From: Rhynchonema sp. JSB1_4
Lineage: Eukaryota > Nematoda > Chromadorea > Monhysterida > Xyalidae
Reading direction: 5' to 3'
Length of the DNA stretch: 64,000 nt
NCBI GenBank assembly: GCA_030248065.1
Contig: JASAMV010002499.1
Span: 1-64,000 of the forward strand
This document shows, in pieces, positions 48,960 through 62,500 of the stretch (its first letter is position 1; the number at the start of each line of letters is the position of its first letter). The notes below the pieces were generated by a model. The model had not been told where the DNA came from, did no database searches, and saw only the letters and a list, made by a program, of their open reading frames with translations. The position numbers and the translations under genes were made by a program.

Positions 48960-49536
48960 CCATAGACGCATGGATGCTTGCGTGCGATTTAGTTTATTGC
49001 TTCTGCCAGTGCATTTCATTCTGCAGTTTTTACTGGGCGAGTTGTTGCGTTGTGATAAAACGGTGTTACGGGCGTTAGTTTTGCATGCGCTCCACAGTTC
49101 TAGATGCTAATTGATTATATACATACAGTGCAAGTTTTAGTTTCAACCGCCGTAATTTGAACAGGTGCACTGCCGCAGCAACAACTTTTGCGCAGCCAAT
49201 GTGGTGTCGAAAATCGAAATGCTGCACGACGTTGTATTCGAACGATCTGCATATACATTGCATTCCACGGGTGTTCTAGGAAACTATTTTTATTACGAAT
49301 TATAGTGGGCATGGATGGGTATGTAATAATACGATCATTTATTCATAAACGAGCACGACAACATTTACCAGTCATAAAACGATAACTTGATTTGATCACG
49401 ATGTTTGAGGTACGCACACGCATTCAAAACAGATTATGATTACATACCTATGCAATGCTGTAATGCGTTGATTTGCCGTGCGGATCTTAAAACTGCAGAA
49501 CTTTTCTCATTTGTCCATCACATATGTATTAGCATC
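48960..49536. other. Non-coding, no gene recognised
   Basis: Between the family C element and the 238-aa gene. No feature identified. Confidence 0.4.
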
Positions 49537-50937
49537 TCAGCGACAGTCATTTGATCCCAATTCAAGCGTACGTCTTGGCATGATCGGTTTGCGACTACCG
49601 TGTCGTATGTTGCCGATCAGAGCCTTGCCGGCCGGCGAATAGATCTTGTGTCGGAAATTGGCCTTATCACCGCCGGTTAGATCGTCCAGCGAATCGGTGC
49701 GTTGCGGGGACGCACACAGGGACGGACGGGATCCGGACTTGGGGATGCCGCCGTTGTGACCTGTACGTGTAACTGGCTGGGAACACAACATACAGTAGTA
49801 AAGCAATGTTGACGACTCACCAGTGGTTGTAACGACGCTATCGATTGGACTGAGATTAGGTGACTGCAGATCACAGCTGTTGGCGCCCACCAGCACGTAT
49901 CCAGATGTACCTGCTGGCTCTGGCCCTTTACCACTTTGCTTTTGATCATTGCCGCTGTGGCTGACTTGGTTGGACAGATTTGCCTTGTTGACCACACGCC
50001 TTTGGATCGAGCTTCCGGCAAGCAGATGTGCACGGTACTGGCCTGAACGGATAAACAAGTAGATTGCCTTATTTTTTATATACAGTCCCCATACAGTTAT
50101 GTATCGACGTAGCCGCGCACTGGGAAAAAACGTTTTCATTTGACTGATTCGATTACAAAATTTTTAATTGTACACGGGGCATCAGTTTCTGCAAGTTATG
50201 TGGTCCGTTTTATGCATAACACACCTCTGTCTGCTCGTAAGCTGACACATTTCAGAAAATACACTGCAAGGAAACCAACGATTAAAACATTTCTGCATGA
50301 AGAATTGTAAGAAAAATCTCTCACCGAACGCCAGTTCATCGTCTTTCTTCTTCTTTTGTTGACGTCTTGCGTGCAGCATTCTAAAAATTGGCAGCAGTCT
50401 CTTGCTTCAGGTGTTCCAAGTTTAGAGTGGATGCATGCACCTAACAGTAGCCTACGTATGTATACAGGCAGATACATACATCGGGTGATATTTTCGAAAC
50501 GGTGTAAAGGTCGGTGGAAAGCTCGGTCGACAGCACAGTGTGATAGACCTCAGTGTAAACTTGAAACATTCCACGTTAATAACAGGCAATGTTTCACGTT
50601 TACACCGAGCTACCGAGCTTTCGACCGAACTTTACACCGACCTTTACGCCCAACTGAGTTTTACACCATTTCGAAAATTCCACCCATCGCCGCCGGGTGT
50701 AGGCTTGTGGTCAAAATCGTACCTGAGCATCGACATTATAATCACAATGGCAATCCATCCCAATTGAATGGCCAGTATTTTCCACAACAAATCAGTGATC
50801 ACATCAGTCTGTTCGCGCAACACGCGAATGTCCTCCAGCGCACCGAGGAATTGTGCGAATATGTGATTGATTGAATATAAACGATTCAATGGTGGATCGT
50901 CTTGGTACGATTGCGACGATGGCGATGGATCAGGCAT
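49537..50937 (-). CDS. Single-pass membrane protein of unknown family, 238 aa
   Basis: Four exons: 50723-50937, 50325-50380, 49821-50042 and 49537-49760; 717 nt, all phases consistent. ATG 50935-50937. No signal peptide. Residues 1-45 are polar (PSPSSQSYQDD, then a helical LEDIRVLREQ stretch). One membrane helix follows at about 48-70 (LLWKILAIQLGWIAIVIIMS), then a strongly basic juxtamembrane segment (ARRQQKKKKDDE). The remaining 150 residues form a hydrophilic tail with Ser, Gly and Asn (QVSHSGNDQKQSGKG, DSLDDLTGG, HGSRKPIMPRRTLELG). Topology would be N-out/C-in by the positive-inside rule. It recalls small channel accessory subunits such as KCNE only in outline; no sequence match is recognised. 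Intron 1 contains a family D MITE. Confidence 0.65.
50483..50685. mobile_element. MITE family D, copy 3 (TSD ATC)
   Basis: 203 bp, same ends as the other two copies, shorter by a deletion in one arm. ATC at 50480-50482 and 50686-50688. Lies in intron 1 of the 238-aa gene. Confidence 0.88.
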
Positions 50938-51099
50938 GATCAGTGAACGGGACGAACACGTAGTAGGTACTGTACTTGCAGTACATCACCATGAAAAAAT
51001 TGGACTTTTAAAAAGAATCTGTGCTACAAAACCGATAAATCAGACCGAGATACATAAAATGGGTTCAAAATGGTATTCGGCACCGGTTGGATTCACAGG

Positions 51100-51265
51100 G
51101 GTAGTTTGGGTCGGGAAATCCGAATGGACGGACACATGACCTCTTCTGTTGTGCTCAAAGAGAATGTACACCATGGGGGACATCTCACCGATTGGTGTCC
51201 AAATTGGTGCCAATTGTAAAAATTGGTGTCCGGGGAGAGTTTGTTTGGGTGTTGAGTCAGAACTA
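51100..51265 (+). repeat. Dispersed repeat family F, copy 1
   Basis: Shares with 56355-56515 the ordered blocks TTTGGGTCGG, AATCCGAAT, ACATGACC, CATCTCACCGAT and GTTTGTTTGGGTG. Boundaries not determined. Confidence 0.6.
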
Positions 51266-54200
51266 CAGGCTCGCTTAGTAAAGCGGCGATAATATAGAGC
51301 TAAACGAAATTTTCAAACGTAAGAAACATACATAACGCACAAGGCACATTCTTGTCCAGGAACTCAAGACATGAATATAATGCAAATATAGATATATTTC
51401 GAAGTATGTATGTACCTCTAACGTTGAAAGAGGAGCACATAGACGGTTGCAGGCTGTACGCATGACGAAAAATATACAATTATATGTTACCTTCAAATGA
51501 TTTGACGACACGAACTAACAAAGCATAGACGGTACTTATTATCATCTTCAAGCACAGTCTGGCTAACCACATGATACAGGCACCGAAGTTCCAAGCACCA
51601 TACTTGTACGCTGAAAGTCGAAGTTCAGCTTGTTTGTGCCGCGCACTATACATAGATCACAAACACGCCTTTTCAGCGTCATCAGAAACGATGCATGCCG
51701 GTTCTCGACGACTTTCTTGGCAACAGAAGGCCGCAAAATGACGGAAGTCTGTGATATGTGCTTAACATCCTCCACAGTCCACACTGATAGTCCAGGTGCA
51801 ATATGCCGTCTGGCACCTTGTGCTCATAAATTAACACAAAAATGACGAAAGTTTCGAAAGCAGGCCTCTTGTGATGAATATTTGGCTTCCGCGACGTCGA
51901 ACCAAAGCAATAGGGTTGAAATTGGCTGGCCTAAAAGCGCCGATTCATTACTCATTTCAGGCACGCGTGGTAAAGGAACGTCGGCGTTTTCCTCGTCTCA
52001 TTTTGACATTATAATTGCATCTGCTGCGAAATGCTTGCTGCAAACTGTCAGGCGATTTCAAGCCACAAGTTACAGCACTACGACTCCGGTTTGAGTTGCG
52101 TCCCTCGTGTCTTTTACCGTGCCCGACAGAGCATTTCTGTACAACGTGTTATCTATAAATGGAGCACATTACCATAACCGCGCACCGCGGTCAGTTTAAT
52201 ATCCGTTCACTCGTTAAACAATGCAATTGGGTTGTTACTTCCTTTTAAGCTTTCATTCGCCAATGTTAGCATTCAATACCTCGTTGTTTTCACAAAACAC
52301 GAATATGTACATACAGCAGTCGTGTTGCGCGAATACGGACTTCATTTGCAGCACAAAACAAGAGCAAATAATAAAACACCTGAAGAAAGATTCACGACCC
52401 ACAAACAGGTTCTGTCTAATGCCTCTACTGGCAACTTTGTCTATTCACAAACTTAAAAGCGTGTTTGGTTGGGTGTGATCGTGCTTCTCACCGTGCCGTG
52501 CGTGCGACGTTCTCTGCAAGTATCATCACCTGGTAATGAAACGCAACGAATTCCGCATTTATAGATTGCAATACCATAGTGCTAATTCGTGTTCAGATAA
52601 AAATAATAAAAGGTCGAGCAGCTCATATTTCAGTGCATTTATTGTGCATGCAAATGTGCAAACGCAAAACTGATTGACAAATCTGACCCGGCCTCATTTA
52701 ATTGGATGTGTTAACAAGCAAACTACCAGACTCGAAAGCGCACACCTGTTGCCTAACACTCACGTGGCAGCCAAAATATTTTATTTTGATACTAACTGAG
52801 TCTCAGATGACCACATACTTAATCCCTGAGATTTGCACGAAAAGAAAAACAAGAACTTGACCTTCGATTGTTTTTCTTTCAGACTGGCTGTTAAAGCACA
52901 CTTGTTTTTTTGCCGCCCACAGCATGAGCGTTGAGTATTTTACAGTTAGAATTTGATTTCAAGCACAACCTGATCCAGTGTCGGTGTCAAGCCGCAGTCG
53001 TTTCCCTGAAAGTCCACATGCGATGGAACATGCAGTGGACAAATGATCAATACATCAAAACGCACGCAGCCAGCCACACGCAAAGCAGAGAATACAGAAA
53101 GTCGGTACTGTCGTAGGTACACCCCACATTGATCAGTTCGAGTAGCGCTAATCTGAACCAGCGTACAATTCGCTTCCTAGTCCGTCGTTGAACTGACCTT
53201 TCGTCAAGGCTGTTTCAGTGTGCAGATTGAAGATTCACGAAGCAAACGTTAGGATAAAATAACATCAAAATCACGTTGGCAATGTTTCGTAGACTATTCA
53301 GCGTTTGCACATGTTGGTAAATTCTCAGAATTACTTCGAACGCCTAGCTGCAATTTGCTTGGTATTCTGGATTCTTGATTACTACAAAATTCATGGAGCC
53401 CCTCCTTTTTATAATACATAAAACATTGGTAATGTACATATGTATCTTGGATATTTATGGTTGCAATCGTACGTTTCCCAGCAGGTGGTTTGCTTTCCCA
53501 GGAAAGTTGATTTTCCGAATTAATGATGCCGTTGAACTGTTTACGAAGCGCACATGTACTTACGCCCAGCATCCGGTTGGATCAGTGATACCATTAATTA
53601 GTCATCAAGAACAGACCCACAAACGCTTACGTACGTCATGGACCAATCAGCAAAATTGTGTTACGGAAGGCTCAACGTGAAGATATTCATACGGAGTGCG
53701 AAAGTCCGTTTGTGCTTTATGGATCGCGGCCGTAGCAACACAGCGAGACTTTTGTGGCTGGTTCGAAAGCACCAGCGATCGGGTTTCTGTGTTAAAATTT
53801 GGTTTCTATAGTAATGCGTATGTATGTATGCCGCGCGAATAAGCTACATACCACGAAACATTGAAACAGATCAGGCGCATTTACCGTGTTTACAAAATCC
53901 ACGAAGGAAACCTCGCCTTAAAAGGCAGAGAGCAGTCGTCAACGACCATTCAACGCAAAAATCAGCCCTGTTCAGCGTCGAACGAAAGGAAGTGTGTGAC
54001 AACGGCTAATATCCAGCTTCACAGCACGGTTTCAGTATATTGTTGAATCACCTTTTAGGTATACGAGATAGCCTTGTGTTTCTGCTTCCAGAAGTTTGCA
54101 GAACTTATTCCAACGCACATCAGCCATGTATGCGTATAAACTTTGCGTGTGCAGCTTTTGTGCATCATGATTCATGACATGAGGCATGTGCACATTATTC

Positions 54201-54360
54201 TTGCGTTATGCTGGCGCTGTAGAATTGTTCTCGTTAATGACGCTATCGCGCTGTGAAAAAGCTATGCCTGGATGACACGTGCAATGCTGCTACCTTTTCG
54301 TGTCACGGAGAAAACAGCGGGGGCCAAAACGACGGTTTTCGAACGACGCTGAGGGCAGTG

Positions 54361-54412
54361 TAGGCCTAAGCCTAAGCCTAAGCCTAACCATAAGCCCAAG
54401 CCTAAGCCTAGA
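54361..54412 (+). repeat. Interstitial telomere-like tract (GCCTAA, the TTAGGC complement)
   Basis: About eight GCCTAA units, two of them with a single change, immediately after GGGCAGTGTAG. Orientation is opposite to the 11-kb array. Confidence 0.85.
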
Positions 54413-54908
54413 CGTAATGACGAACATAACTGCTGTTTTGTCCGTATGGCCAAACTTTTCTTCCCGGAGTCGATTTTCTTTGCAAGCGAAACGGAAACGC
54501 ATTGTGGAAATCATCTCATCCGTCAAATACATATACTGTAAGCTACGTGGATGAACCTTGGAATGTACTGTTTCACTACGTGCACATACACATGTCTACA
54601 TATTAGGTATTGAGTATATCATGGCATGTGCATGGCGTACATCAAATGACACCGTTGGCCACCCACCATCTAATTAGATAGTGAACGTTTGAGCTATGGT
54701 CTTCCACGTTTGTGCTGTTTTTTTCAAACTGCTGAGATAAATTAAGAAATGATAATAATTGCTGGCACCCTGGCAGGCACTCTCACCAGCGTGTCTCACT
54801 CTCTGCCAGTGCGTCTGCAGCACAGTTTCTTAAGTGGTTTTGCGTTCAGCTTCAATGCCAACAAAAACGACGCCCTGGAATTCGGTGGTCACAATAAACA
54901 TTCGTTTA

Positions 54909-55370
54909 ATGTACCGTATTTAAAGATCACACTTGGGCCGTAGAGTATAAATATACTCTAATAGATATCTACATTAATCTCGCAACTTTGGTACTTAAGC
55001 GATGTGGACCAAAAAACGTCACAACTGATCTCACGCTTAACCTCTGAGTGATTGTGACGCAATTTAGACTCCCTTTTGGTCTACAAACTGTCTGGGAACA
55101 TTTTGGCGCGCGCGCTCTGCGACCGAAAAAGATCAATTGTAGACCGAATTTAGATTCTACATTCGATCGCATTTTGTAGACCAAAGTCTGCAGACCAAAA
55201 GGGAGTCTAAACTGCGTCACAATCACTCAGAGGTTACGCGTGAGATCAGTTGTGGACATCTTCTTTGGTCTACATCGCCTAAGTACGAAAGTTACGAAAT
55301 CAATGTAGATATCTATTAGAGTATATTTACATTCTACTGGCCCATGTGTGATGTTTAAGTACGGTAATGT
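54909..55370. mobile_element. Palindromic MITE-like element of about 460 bp
   Basis: Two arms of about 200 bp, imperfectly inverted: AATGTACCGTATTTAAA and TTTAAGTACGGTAATGTT at the ends, GTAGATATCT and AGATATCTAC further in, and GACTCCCTTTTGGTCTAC against GACCAAAAGGGAGTC near the centre. Target duplication not identified. Confidence 0.7.
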
Positions 55371-56354
55371 TCATTTTTTTGGAGTGACGGGCACGTCGTT
55401 GCCAAGCAAAAATTCTTGAGTGAGTTCTGAAAGTCATTCAAATGGTCGACGTTGTAGCAGACGTAACAGCACACATGCACGTCAACCGTCCCACAATAAT
55501 ACTGACCGAAAACGAATCCTGTTGTTGTCTTGCTCTCTTGAGTGTTGAAAAGAATATGCTAATTGTAGCTCACAAAACCAGTTTGCCACAAAAAACATTT
55601 TTGTTATCTTAGGGCCCAATTAGTGGAACTTTCTACGCGCCCACGTATAGCTGTCGTTGTCGCTCATTTATGCACAATAAAAGTTGTTATACATGGTATA
55701 CTATGTCAAGTTATCTGGTGGAGAACCCAAGCTGTATCATGCTTTTTGGAGCCAGTAAAACTGGATATTCGTATTGTCGACGACATTTTGTTGTTTTTTT
55801 GCTTGCCATCACACTCCGTGCGCACCATATCGTCTGTCTGAAGTGCTCATTGTCTTGATCCATGCCAGGGTGGCCAGTCTTGCCAAAGCTTGGTCGTTAT
55901 TGCATCAGGCCAACGTACAGCCCGGTAGCTCATTCATCATTTGTGCAGCGTCGCTGCTGTGGCTGGTAGTTTATTTTTTGCACCCAAGGGCCATCGCTAA
56001 GTTTTTAGTTTCTACCATCACATGACGGGAACAGAACAGACCCATAAATAGAACACCTTAACTACCATCTACAGTAGGTTTGCCATAGTTTAATCAATGT
56101 ACTAGCGTATAATTTGCACTGCCGGGTTAGCAAGAGTTACCGGTTGTAATTTCTTGTCAAGTTGATCTTGATCATAGATAACAGCTAAGAGGGTTTTTTC
56201 TGAAAGCCATAGCGGGATAGTACAGGCTATGAATGAGGATGATGAAGATGTAGGACCAGAACTACATATGTTACAAGAGCTAGCGGAAAAATCTGTGTCA
56301 GAGACCAAGGTAGAATGAGTTTAAAAATGGATTTTGGTAGGAATCAGTATCAGG

Positions 56355-56515
56355 CGTAATTTGGGTCGGCGAATCCGAATCCGGTGTCCATTCGGTCACA
56401 TGACCCTACTAAAGTGCTTGAAGGTGTCCTCCATTTGGGCCCATCTCACCGATATATAGCTGAAACTTGGTATCCGGGGGTTTGTTTGGGTGATGAGTCT
56501 GAATTTTGTCAGTTT
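56355..56515 (+). repeat. Dispersed repeat family F, copy 2
   Basis: See 51100-51265; same order of conserved blocks with moderate divergence. Confidence 0.6.
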
Positions 56516-57205
56516 TTTATTGGTGCTTACCCTGGACATTATGTAATAACGCAACAATGTGTCATGACACCAAAGATGCAATGCGACCCTAGGAGCCTAT
56601 ATTTGGGATAAGCTTTTTGAATTAAAATCTCAAGCCATGTCCATGTAAAGCCGCCGGGGGCTTAATCGAAGTTTTCATGCGCCTATAGTAATTAACAGGG
56701 AAGGTTTGCAGAGGGTTTACACTCGATGGAAATAGCAAACCAAAAATAAGACTTTCTGAATGATTGACAAACAAAACAACTTCAGTGATGATTACAACCG
56801 GAGTTCTCAGCATATGTATGTACGTGCTTCCCTGCCCTTTACAAGCTTAACTGACTAATTGGCCTAACAGCGGTGTTAATGACTATCTTTCGACATTTGA
56901 GAACACTGTCAACATGAGAGCCCTACGGCTGTTTAAATGACAACTGAGAGCGATTGTCATTGCCAAGGTTATGCACGCACATCTCGAGCCTCAACACCCC
57001 GGAGACGCATTTTGTCCTTTGACATGGATTACTGTCGTTTGTTTGAACACGCGTTAGGCAAGGAATTGTTGTGCAGATGTAGGCATACACATATAGAAGT
57101 GCATTGTGCACTTGACAAACTATTCAGATGCTTATTTCGCAAACACCAGATATAATTAGTGCTTTCAGCTGGACCACACAACAAAGCTGACAACTTTGGT
57201 GAAAA

Positions 57206-59227
57206 ATGTTTGAAAAAATGTCGGATTCTCCTGGCAACTGGTCAACGGCGCCTTTCTGTATTGACGCCAGAGAAATTTTATCAGGTTATCAGGCTGCCAG
57301 TGGAGATTTATGTCAAATTGGGCTGTTGAAGCAAGTTTTCACGAACATTATCGTTCGTATTTCTAGGTACCGACGCAACGTTGGAGCCATCTGTCAAAAT
57401 AGTTATAATGATAGTGTACAGCTTATTGGTGGCGGTAGCCGTCTTCACGAATGCTGTCGTGCTGGTGAGTGATCAGCAAACGCTCAACTGTGCGTTACAA
57501 AGAGGAGTACAGAAAACGTTGCAATTACAGCTTGCTACCCTTCGTTGCCATAATCGCCCACATTCAAATCTGCATTGCGGTATGGTCGCGGTGTTGGCAG
57601 TGCTTGATATTGTACTCATTGTCACCAGCGGAATTGTCACACCCATTAATGTGGTGCACAAGAACTGGCTGTTCGGTGCGGCTATGTGCAAGATGATACC
57701 ATTCGTGCAGGTTGGCTGGCCGGGTGATGTTTCATGATGATGCAGCTATTTGTGCGGGTCAGATAGCCCGTATTCAATCATTTTCAATGACCATCACCAG
57801 GGCTTCACGTGTTTCGCATGTGCGTACGTGCTGGCGGCGTTGGCGGTCGACTGCTATTGGACCGTGTGTCGACCTCACGATTCAATCACGGGACAAGTTC
57901 GAATCATGGTGATCGTACCAATAGGTTTGTAATCCTTTCAGAGTATGAGCTTTTTAACAGCCCACTCCTGCAGTTGCACAACAAACATTCGTTGCGCACA
58001 AACGCCAGCAACAAACGTTGAGATCTTCTAGCAACAGCAAGTATAGTGTGTAAAGAACACACGCCAAAAAAATTTAGAACCATGTTTCGTATTTCAGTGC
58101 TCGTCGCGATCACAATGGCGTCCATTCCAGCAACCTTCCAAGTACACACAGCGATCGGCGTGTTGTGTGGTCATTTTTGCATCGAGGCTTGGCCATCTAC
58201 ATCGCTTCGAATCGGTTACGGTACACTGGCAACGGTTGTACAGTTCTTAGTGCCGCTGCTGCTGATTGCCTACTGTCATATAGTGACACGAGCACGAATT
58301 AATAAGGTAAGCACATAAAGTGGACACTTCAACTTGCAGCATCTTGATTTGTCCAATAGTCAACAAAATAACAGCTGTAGCTATGTTCAGACAATCCAAT
58401 TTCGATCTTCCCACGCACTGAGAGAAGTCACGGTGAAGGACTCCAGCTATGTGCATGCTCAAGCCAGACGGGTGAGGATACATACCTTTGCCAGCTTCAA
58501 CGTATGGAGTATGTACACTGTATGTTGTAATTCAGGCATTACAAAGACAGCATCACCCAGCAACACCAAGTGAGCTAGATCGTTTGGCCAACCGTAACCG
58601 TCTTCTATTGGTGATGGTCTGCGCATTTGCCGTATGTTGGGGACCACAGATCACGCTTACATTAGCACATGATACTGGCGTATTTGATCTGTTTAGCAAT
58701 CAAGGTAAAATTATCATTTAGATAATCAGTGTGGCTAACATGTTTTCACACCATGCGCTCTGATGGTTAAAGTTGGCTGGCTCCAAGCTTTGGTTGTGAG
58801 GTTCTCATGAACCAGAGCAATCATTGAGCACTATAATAACCACAGCTCGCAAAGCTCTGAACAGTTATTGTAATTACGTGACGACGCCTGACTTTTCTCA
58901 TAATTATTTTCGCTTTCTCGTTTAGGTTATCTGGTCGTGTTGATCATGCATGGCCTGGCCATGTGCTCAACGATCACCAACCCAATGCTGTACGGTTGGT
59001 GCAACGTGCATGTGAAGGTCGGGGTGTACGAACTGCTAGGACTGACAACAACAGGAACTGGCACTACATATCGAACCAATATCAGCGCCACTCATGTTGT
59101 TGCACCTGACACTTCAAAGCGCATGTTTGTTGGGCAAACAGTCAGAGAGCATGGTAACAGACACGCTAACGGTCACCTCAATAGCCTGGACAGCTCTCTA
59201 TCGGAAGGAAAAATTATATTCGTGTGA
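57206..59227 (+). CDS. Rhodopsin-class GPCR, neuropeptide-receptor-like, 386 aa
   Basis: Seven exons: 57206-57284, 57367-57464, 57531-57710, 57801-57924, 58098-58306, 58536-58704 and 58926-59227; 1161 nt, in frame throughout. Extracellular N-terminus with an NWS glycosylation site. TM1 has TNAVVL (conserved Asn); TM2 LAVLDIVLIV; ECL1 has the NWLFG tryptophan motif; TM3 starts with the disulphide Cys (AMCKMIPF) and ends VDCYWTVCRP, where DCY replaces DRY. ECL2 contains the partner Cys; TM5 is VQFLVPLLLIAYCHIV; TM6 carries FAVCWGP; TM7 NPMLYGWCN. The set fits the NPY/NPF/RYamide-like peptide receptor group; the ligand cannot be named. The C-terminal IIFV has the form of a class II PDZ ligand. 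It is the only plus-strand gene here and converges tail-to-tail with receptor gene 3 (275 bp between stops). Confidence 0.88.
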
Positions 59228-59502
59228 AAAAAATGTGCTAGACTTCGACGGACATTTGTTCGCATTCTATACATACTGTACATACATGACGTGATTTTCC
59301 TGATAGCGATATAGTTCTTGGCACCAACATTTTGCTGCATAATGTTACGTGCTTTTCATTGATTCTGCAATTATGACAATCCGGTGAACAGTCCAACGAT
59401 TGAAGTGCTGCAAACCTGATGCTAACATAGCAAGCGAGGGTGATCAGCTGAATATAATTAGCAAGCGATAATGCAGCAGTAAAAATCTGGGCGAGTCTTT
59501 GA

Positions 59503-62500
59503 TCAGATGTGATACAAAACCACCAACACGCTGAATCCAGTGTTGCACACAATGAACATAAGTAAGAACATCAGATCGAGCCTAGCAGTGAGTGTTTGCC
59601 ATGCCTGTGCACACAATTTAGCTTGATCGTTTTTGGCCAGGGCCAAACGCTGCGCAGTCAACAGTTCAACACATTCTTGCAACATCAGATTGGTGTGCAC
59701 CAGCTGAAAAACTGTGGTCTATATTCAAAGTAAAGTACACTGGACAAATTTGGCACACCGTGAAAGAGATTGTGTCGAATAAAGGTTCCCAATGTTTTTG
59801 CGCGCTGTTGAGCTGAGCCCTGTCACGCCTGCAAATTTTCTCACCCGACTTACTGGATTCGCATCACCAGAACTGTTGTTCAGCAAACCATCTCGATTGT
59901 TCTGCATTTTAAACAATGCGTTCCAGGCCTGCAAACAATTGCGGCTCGATGGGACCAGAATTCTGCACAAAAAAGCAAAGAGGGTTCGAATAACAAATAG
60001 CACGTTAACCTTTAGTTTCTTATCTAAGTCGCTGGCAATCTGGGCCTGTTGCCCGCATTTCTGTCTCAGGTCATGCAATGTCAACGAGTCGCCCTTCAAT
60101 CCAGTCGCACACATCAACCAGTGAGGTGGAATGGCTGATCGGATGGCTCGTTTCTGTGCCACCAACATTATCAGGGTGGTGAACGCGGCAGAAAACGCCA
60201 CACTGATTTCGGACAAGATGTAGATGCCTGCAGGGTATTGTAGACAAAGAATTATTGTGAAGTGACCTGGGGTGATTCCAGACGTAATGGACTATTAAAG
60301 GGGGCGCGACATTATTATTTTTCACGATACACCGCCTGATTTTATGTCAGAAATTGAAAGACGGCATCCGAAGGAACATGTCTTACAAAGACAACAACAT
60401 TGACCCGCGCTGTTTTCCGCATGAAAATCACCCCCGAACGTCGAATGTCAGGAACAAAAGTCAGTTTGCTGTAGTCGCTCGGCCGCTTGAAGATTAGGCA
60501 TCGAGCTCAAAAAATTATGAAATGGACTCGGCGCTTATGTAATATTTGCGAAACATTTCAGCTGCCACAAAAACTGCAACGTCGACAGGTGCTTGGAGCT
60601 GGTTGCCGGAAAAATGTTTCGCAGATATTACATAAGCACCGAGTCCATATCATAATTTTTTGAGCTCGATGCCTGATTTTCAAGCAGCCGAGCGACTACA
60701 GCAAACTGACTTTTGTTCCTGACATTCGATGTTCGGGGGTGATTTTCATGCTGAAAACAGCGCGGGTTAATGTTGTTGTCTTTGTAAGACATGTTCCTTC
60801 GGATGTCGTCTTTCAATTTCTGACATAAAATCAGGCGGTGCATCGTGAAAATAATGATGTCGCGGCCCCTTTAACAAGTGGTAATACCGTGCCAAATCCA
60901 AACCATGCTGAGTATGTTAGCAACATAGTACTAACCGAGCAATGGTAGCGCACTGGAAGACTTGGGCATCTGATCCGATACAACCAACAGAATGACGGAC
61001 ATGCTTAACATTGTAGTCAGACCCATCGTTACCTGAGAACAAATTTAGACTGAATGACACAGTGCTTGCACCAGCAGCTTGCAATATCCTAAATTTGATT
61101 TACCTTCTCCTGTCTATCGCCCTGCGAGTTGAATGGGGCAAACAGTCCCAACAAAGCCAACGTGGTGATGATAAATGTGGGTAGACCCATGGTCCAAATG
61201 TAGTAATTTGGGTGTCGCTTGATAAACAAATGAAAATGTACCTCGCTGTAGTTATCACCTGGATAATTAAGTTTGACACGTCTCAAGTGGCCCACAGTTT
61301 ACACAGCATCGCATCAATACCGACTTTCATAAGCGCCATTAAATGACATTGAGTAGTTGACAGCTGTGAACCGTGACACGTGCCATTCGGTACTCTCCTG
61401 CAAACAAGACAAGACATTGACCACACCAGTGCAACAAACGATGACCGTCTAAGGAAGACCGCCCAATAATGGCGCTACAATACGTGATCGACTGACCCAG
61501 CTAAAATACAGTCTGCTCATGTCCCGTACACACAACACCATAATTCCTTCCAAATACTTTGGCGAACGTTTATAAACTTGACACACAAGTTCCCTAACGT
61601 CAAACAACATGCCATGTTTACGACACACGGCACGAACAAAATAAAATTAGCTTGCTTCTAAGCACATCAGACTGCACCTGAAATACGGACAAATCACCGC
61701 TGTCCGATGCGGGCACAGCCAACACTTCTGAGCTGCTGTGCCCCCACGGCCCCAGCATCAATACGCAATGTTGCACGTCGAACGGGTATAGGGCAATATC
61801 GTAGTCGCAGTGGGTCTTCAGTACCTGTGCATATATGGCAAACATAAAGTGCATGATTTTAAAAACAATGGCGTCCGACCAAATTTTTGCCACAGTAATC
61901 TCTCAGCTCACAGCGGCATCTATACGTCAACGTCACAGAACAATTCTTTCTCAGATGTGTTTGGAATTTGAATCTGCGCACTAAATTATGTACTACATTT
62001 AACAACCGAAGGATCGCTGCAGAATCGAATTCTTACCAAGTTGAATGTGACTTCGTAACTACCATTGTTGTATAATGTACCGACAGTTTCCATTTTTTTC
62101 GGTATGTACGTTTCACTGAGACTGGAATTAAAGAGTATTTTCTTGCTTTAATAACAAATGCGCAGCATGCAGCAGCATAACGTTCAACAGCACGTAGAAC
62201 CACTCACACTGCAGTGAACGCCACATCTGGCAACCAAACAAGTCCAACAGGTATTTTGAGCTTCTCCGTGCCTTCAGTTGCCGGGTCCCATGTGGGTAAC
62301 TGGTAGTCGTACCAAGACTGAGGGCGAAAAACAAACTGGATGTGACAAGGAAAACAACATGAGAAAACAAAGAAAAGTCCTTAACCATCCGAAACCACAT
62401 ATTTGTAGTCAACGTTTCTTTAGCTTCATTCTGAAGAGCTGCGAACATAAGGTTAAGGATTTTGACAACTAAACATCAATAGATTCAACAGACAAACCGT

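Larger units (their letters stand above)
50938..57205. other. 6.3 kb intergenic region between divergently oriented genes
   Basis: No gene recognised on either strand. It holds two copies of a dispersed repeat (51100-51265 and 56355-56515), a telomere-like tract (54361-54412) and a long palindrome (54909-55370), each listed separately. It should contain the 5' flanks of the 238-aa gene (minus) and the GPCR (plus). Confidence 0.5.
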
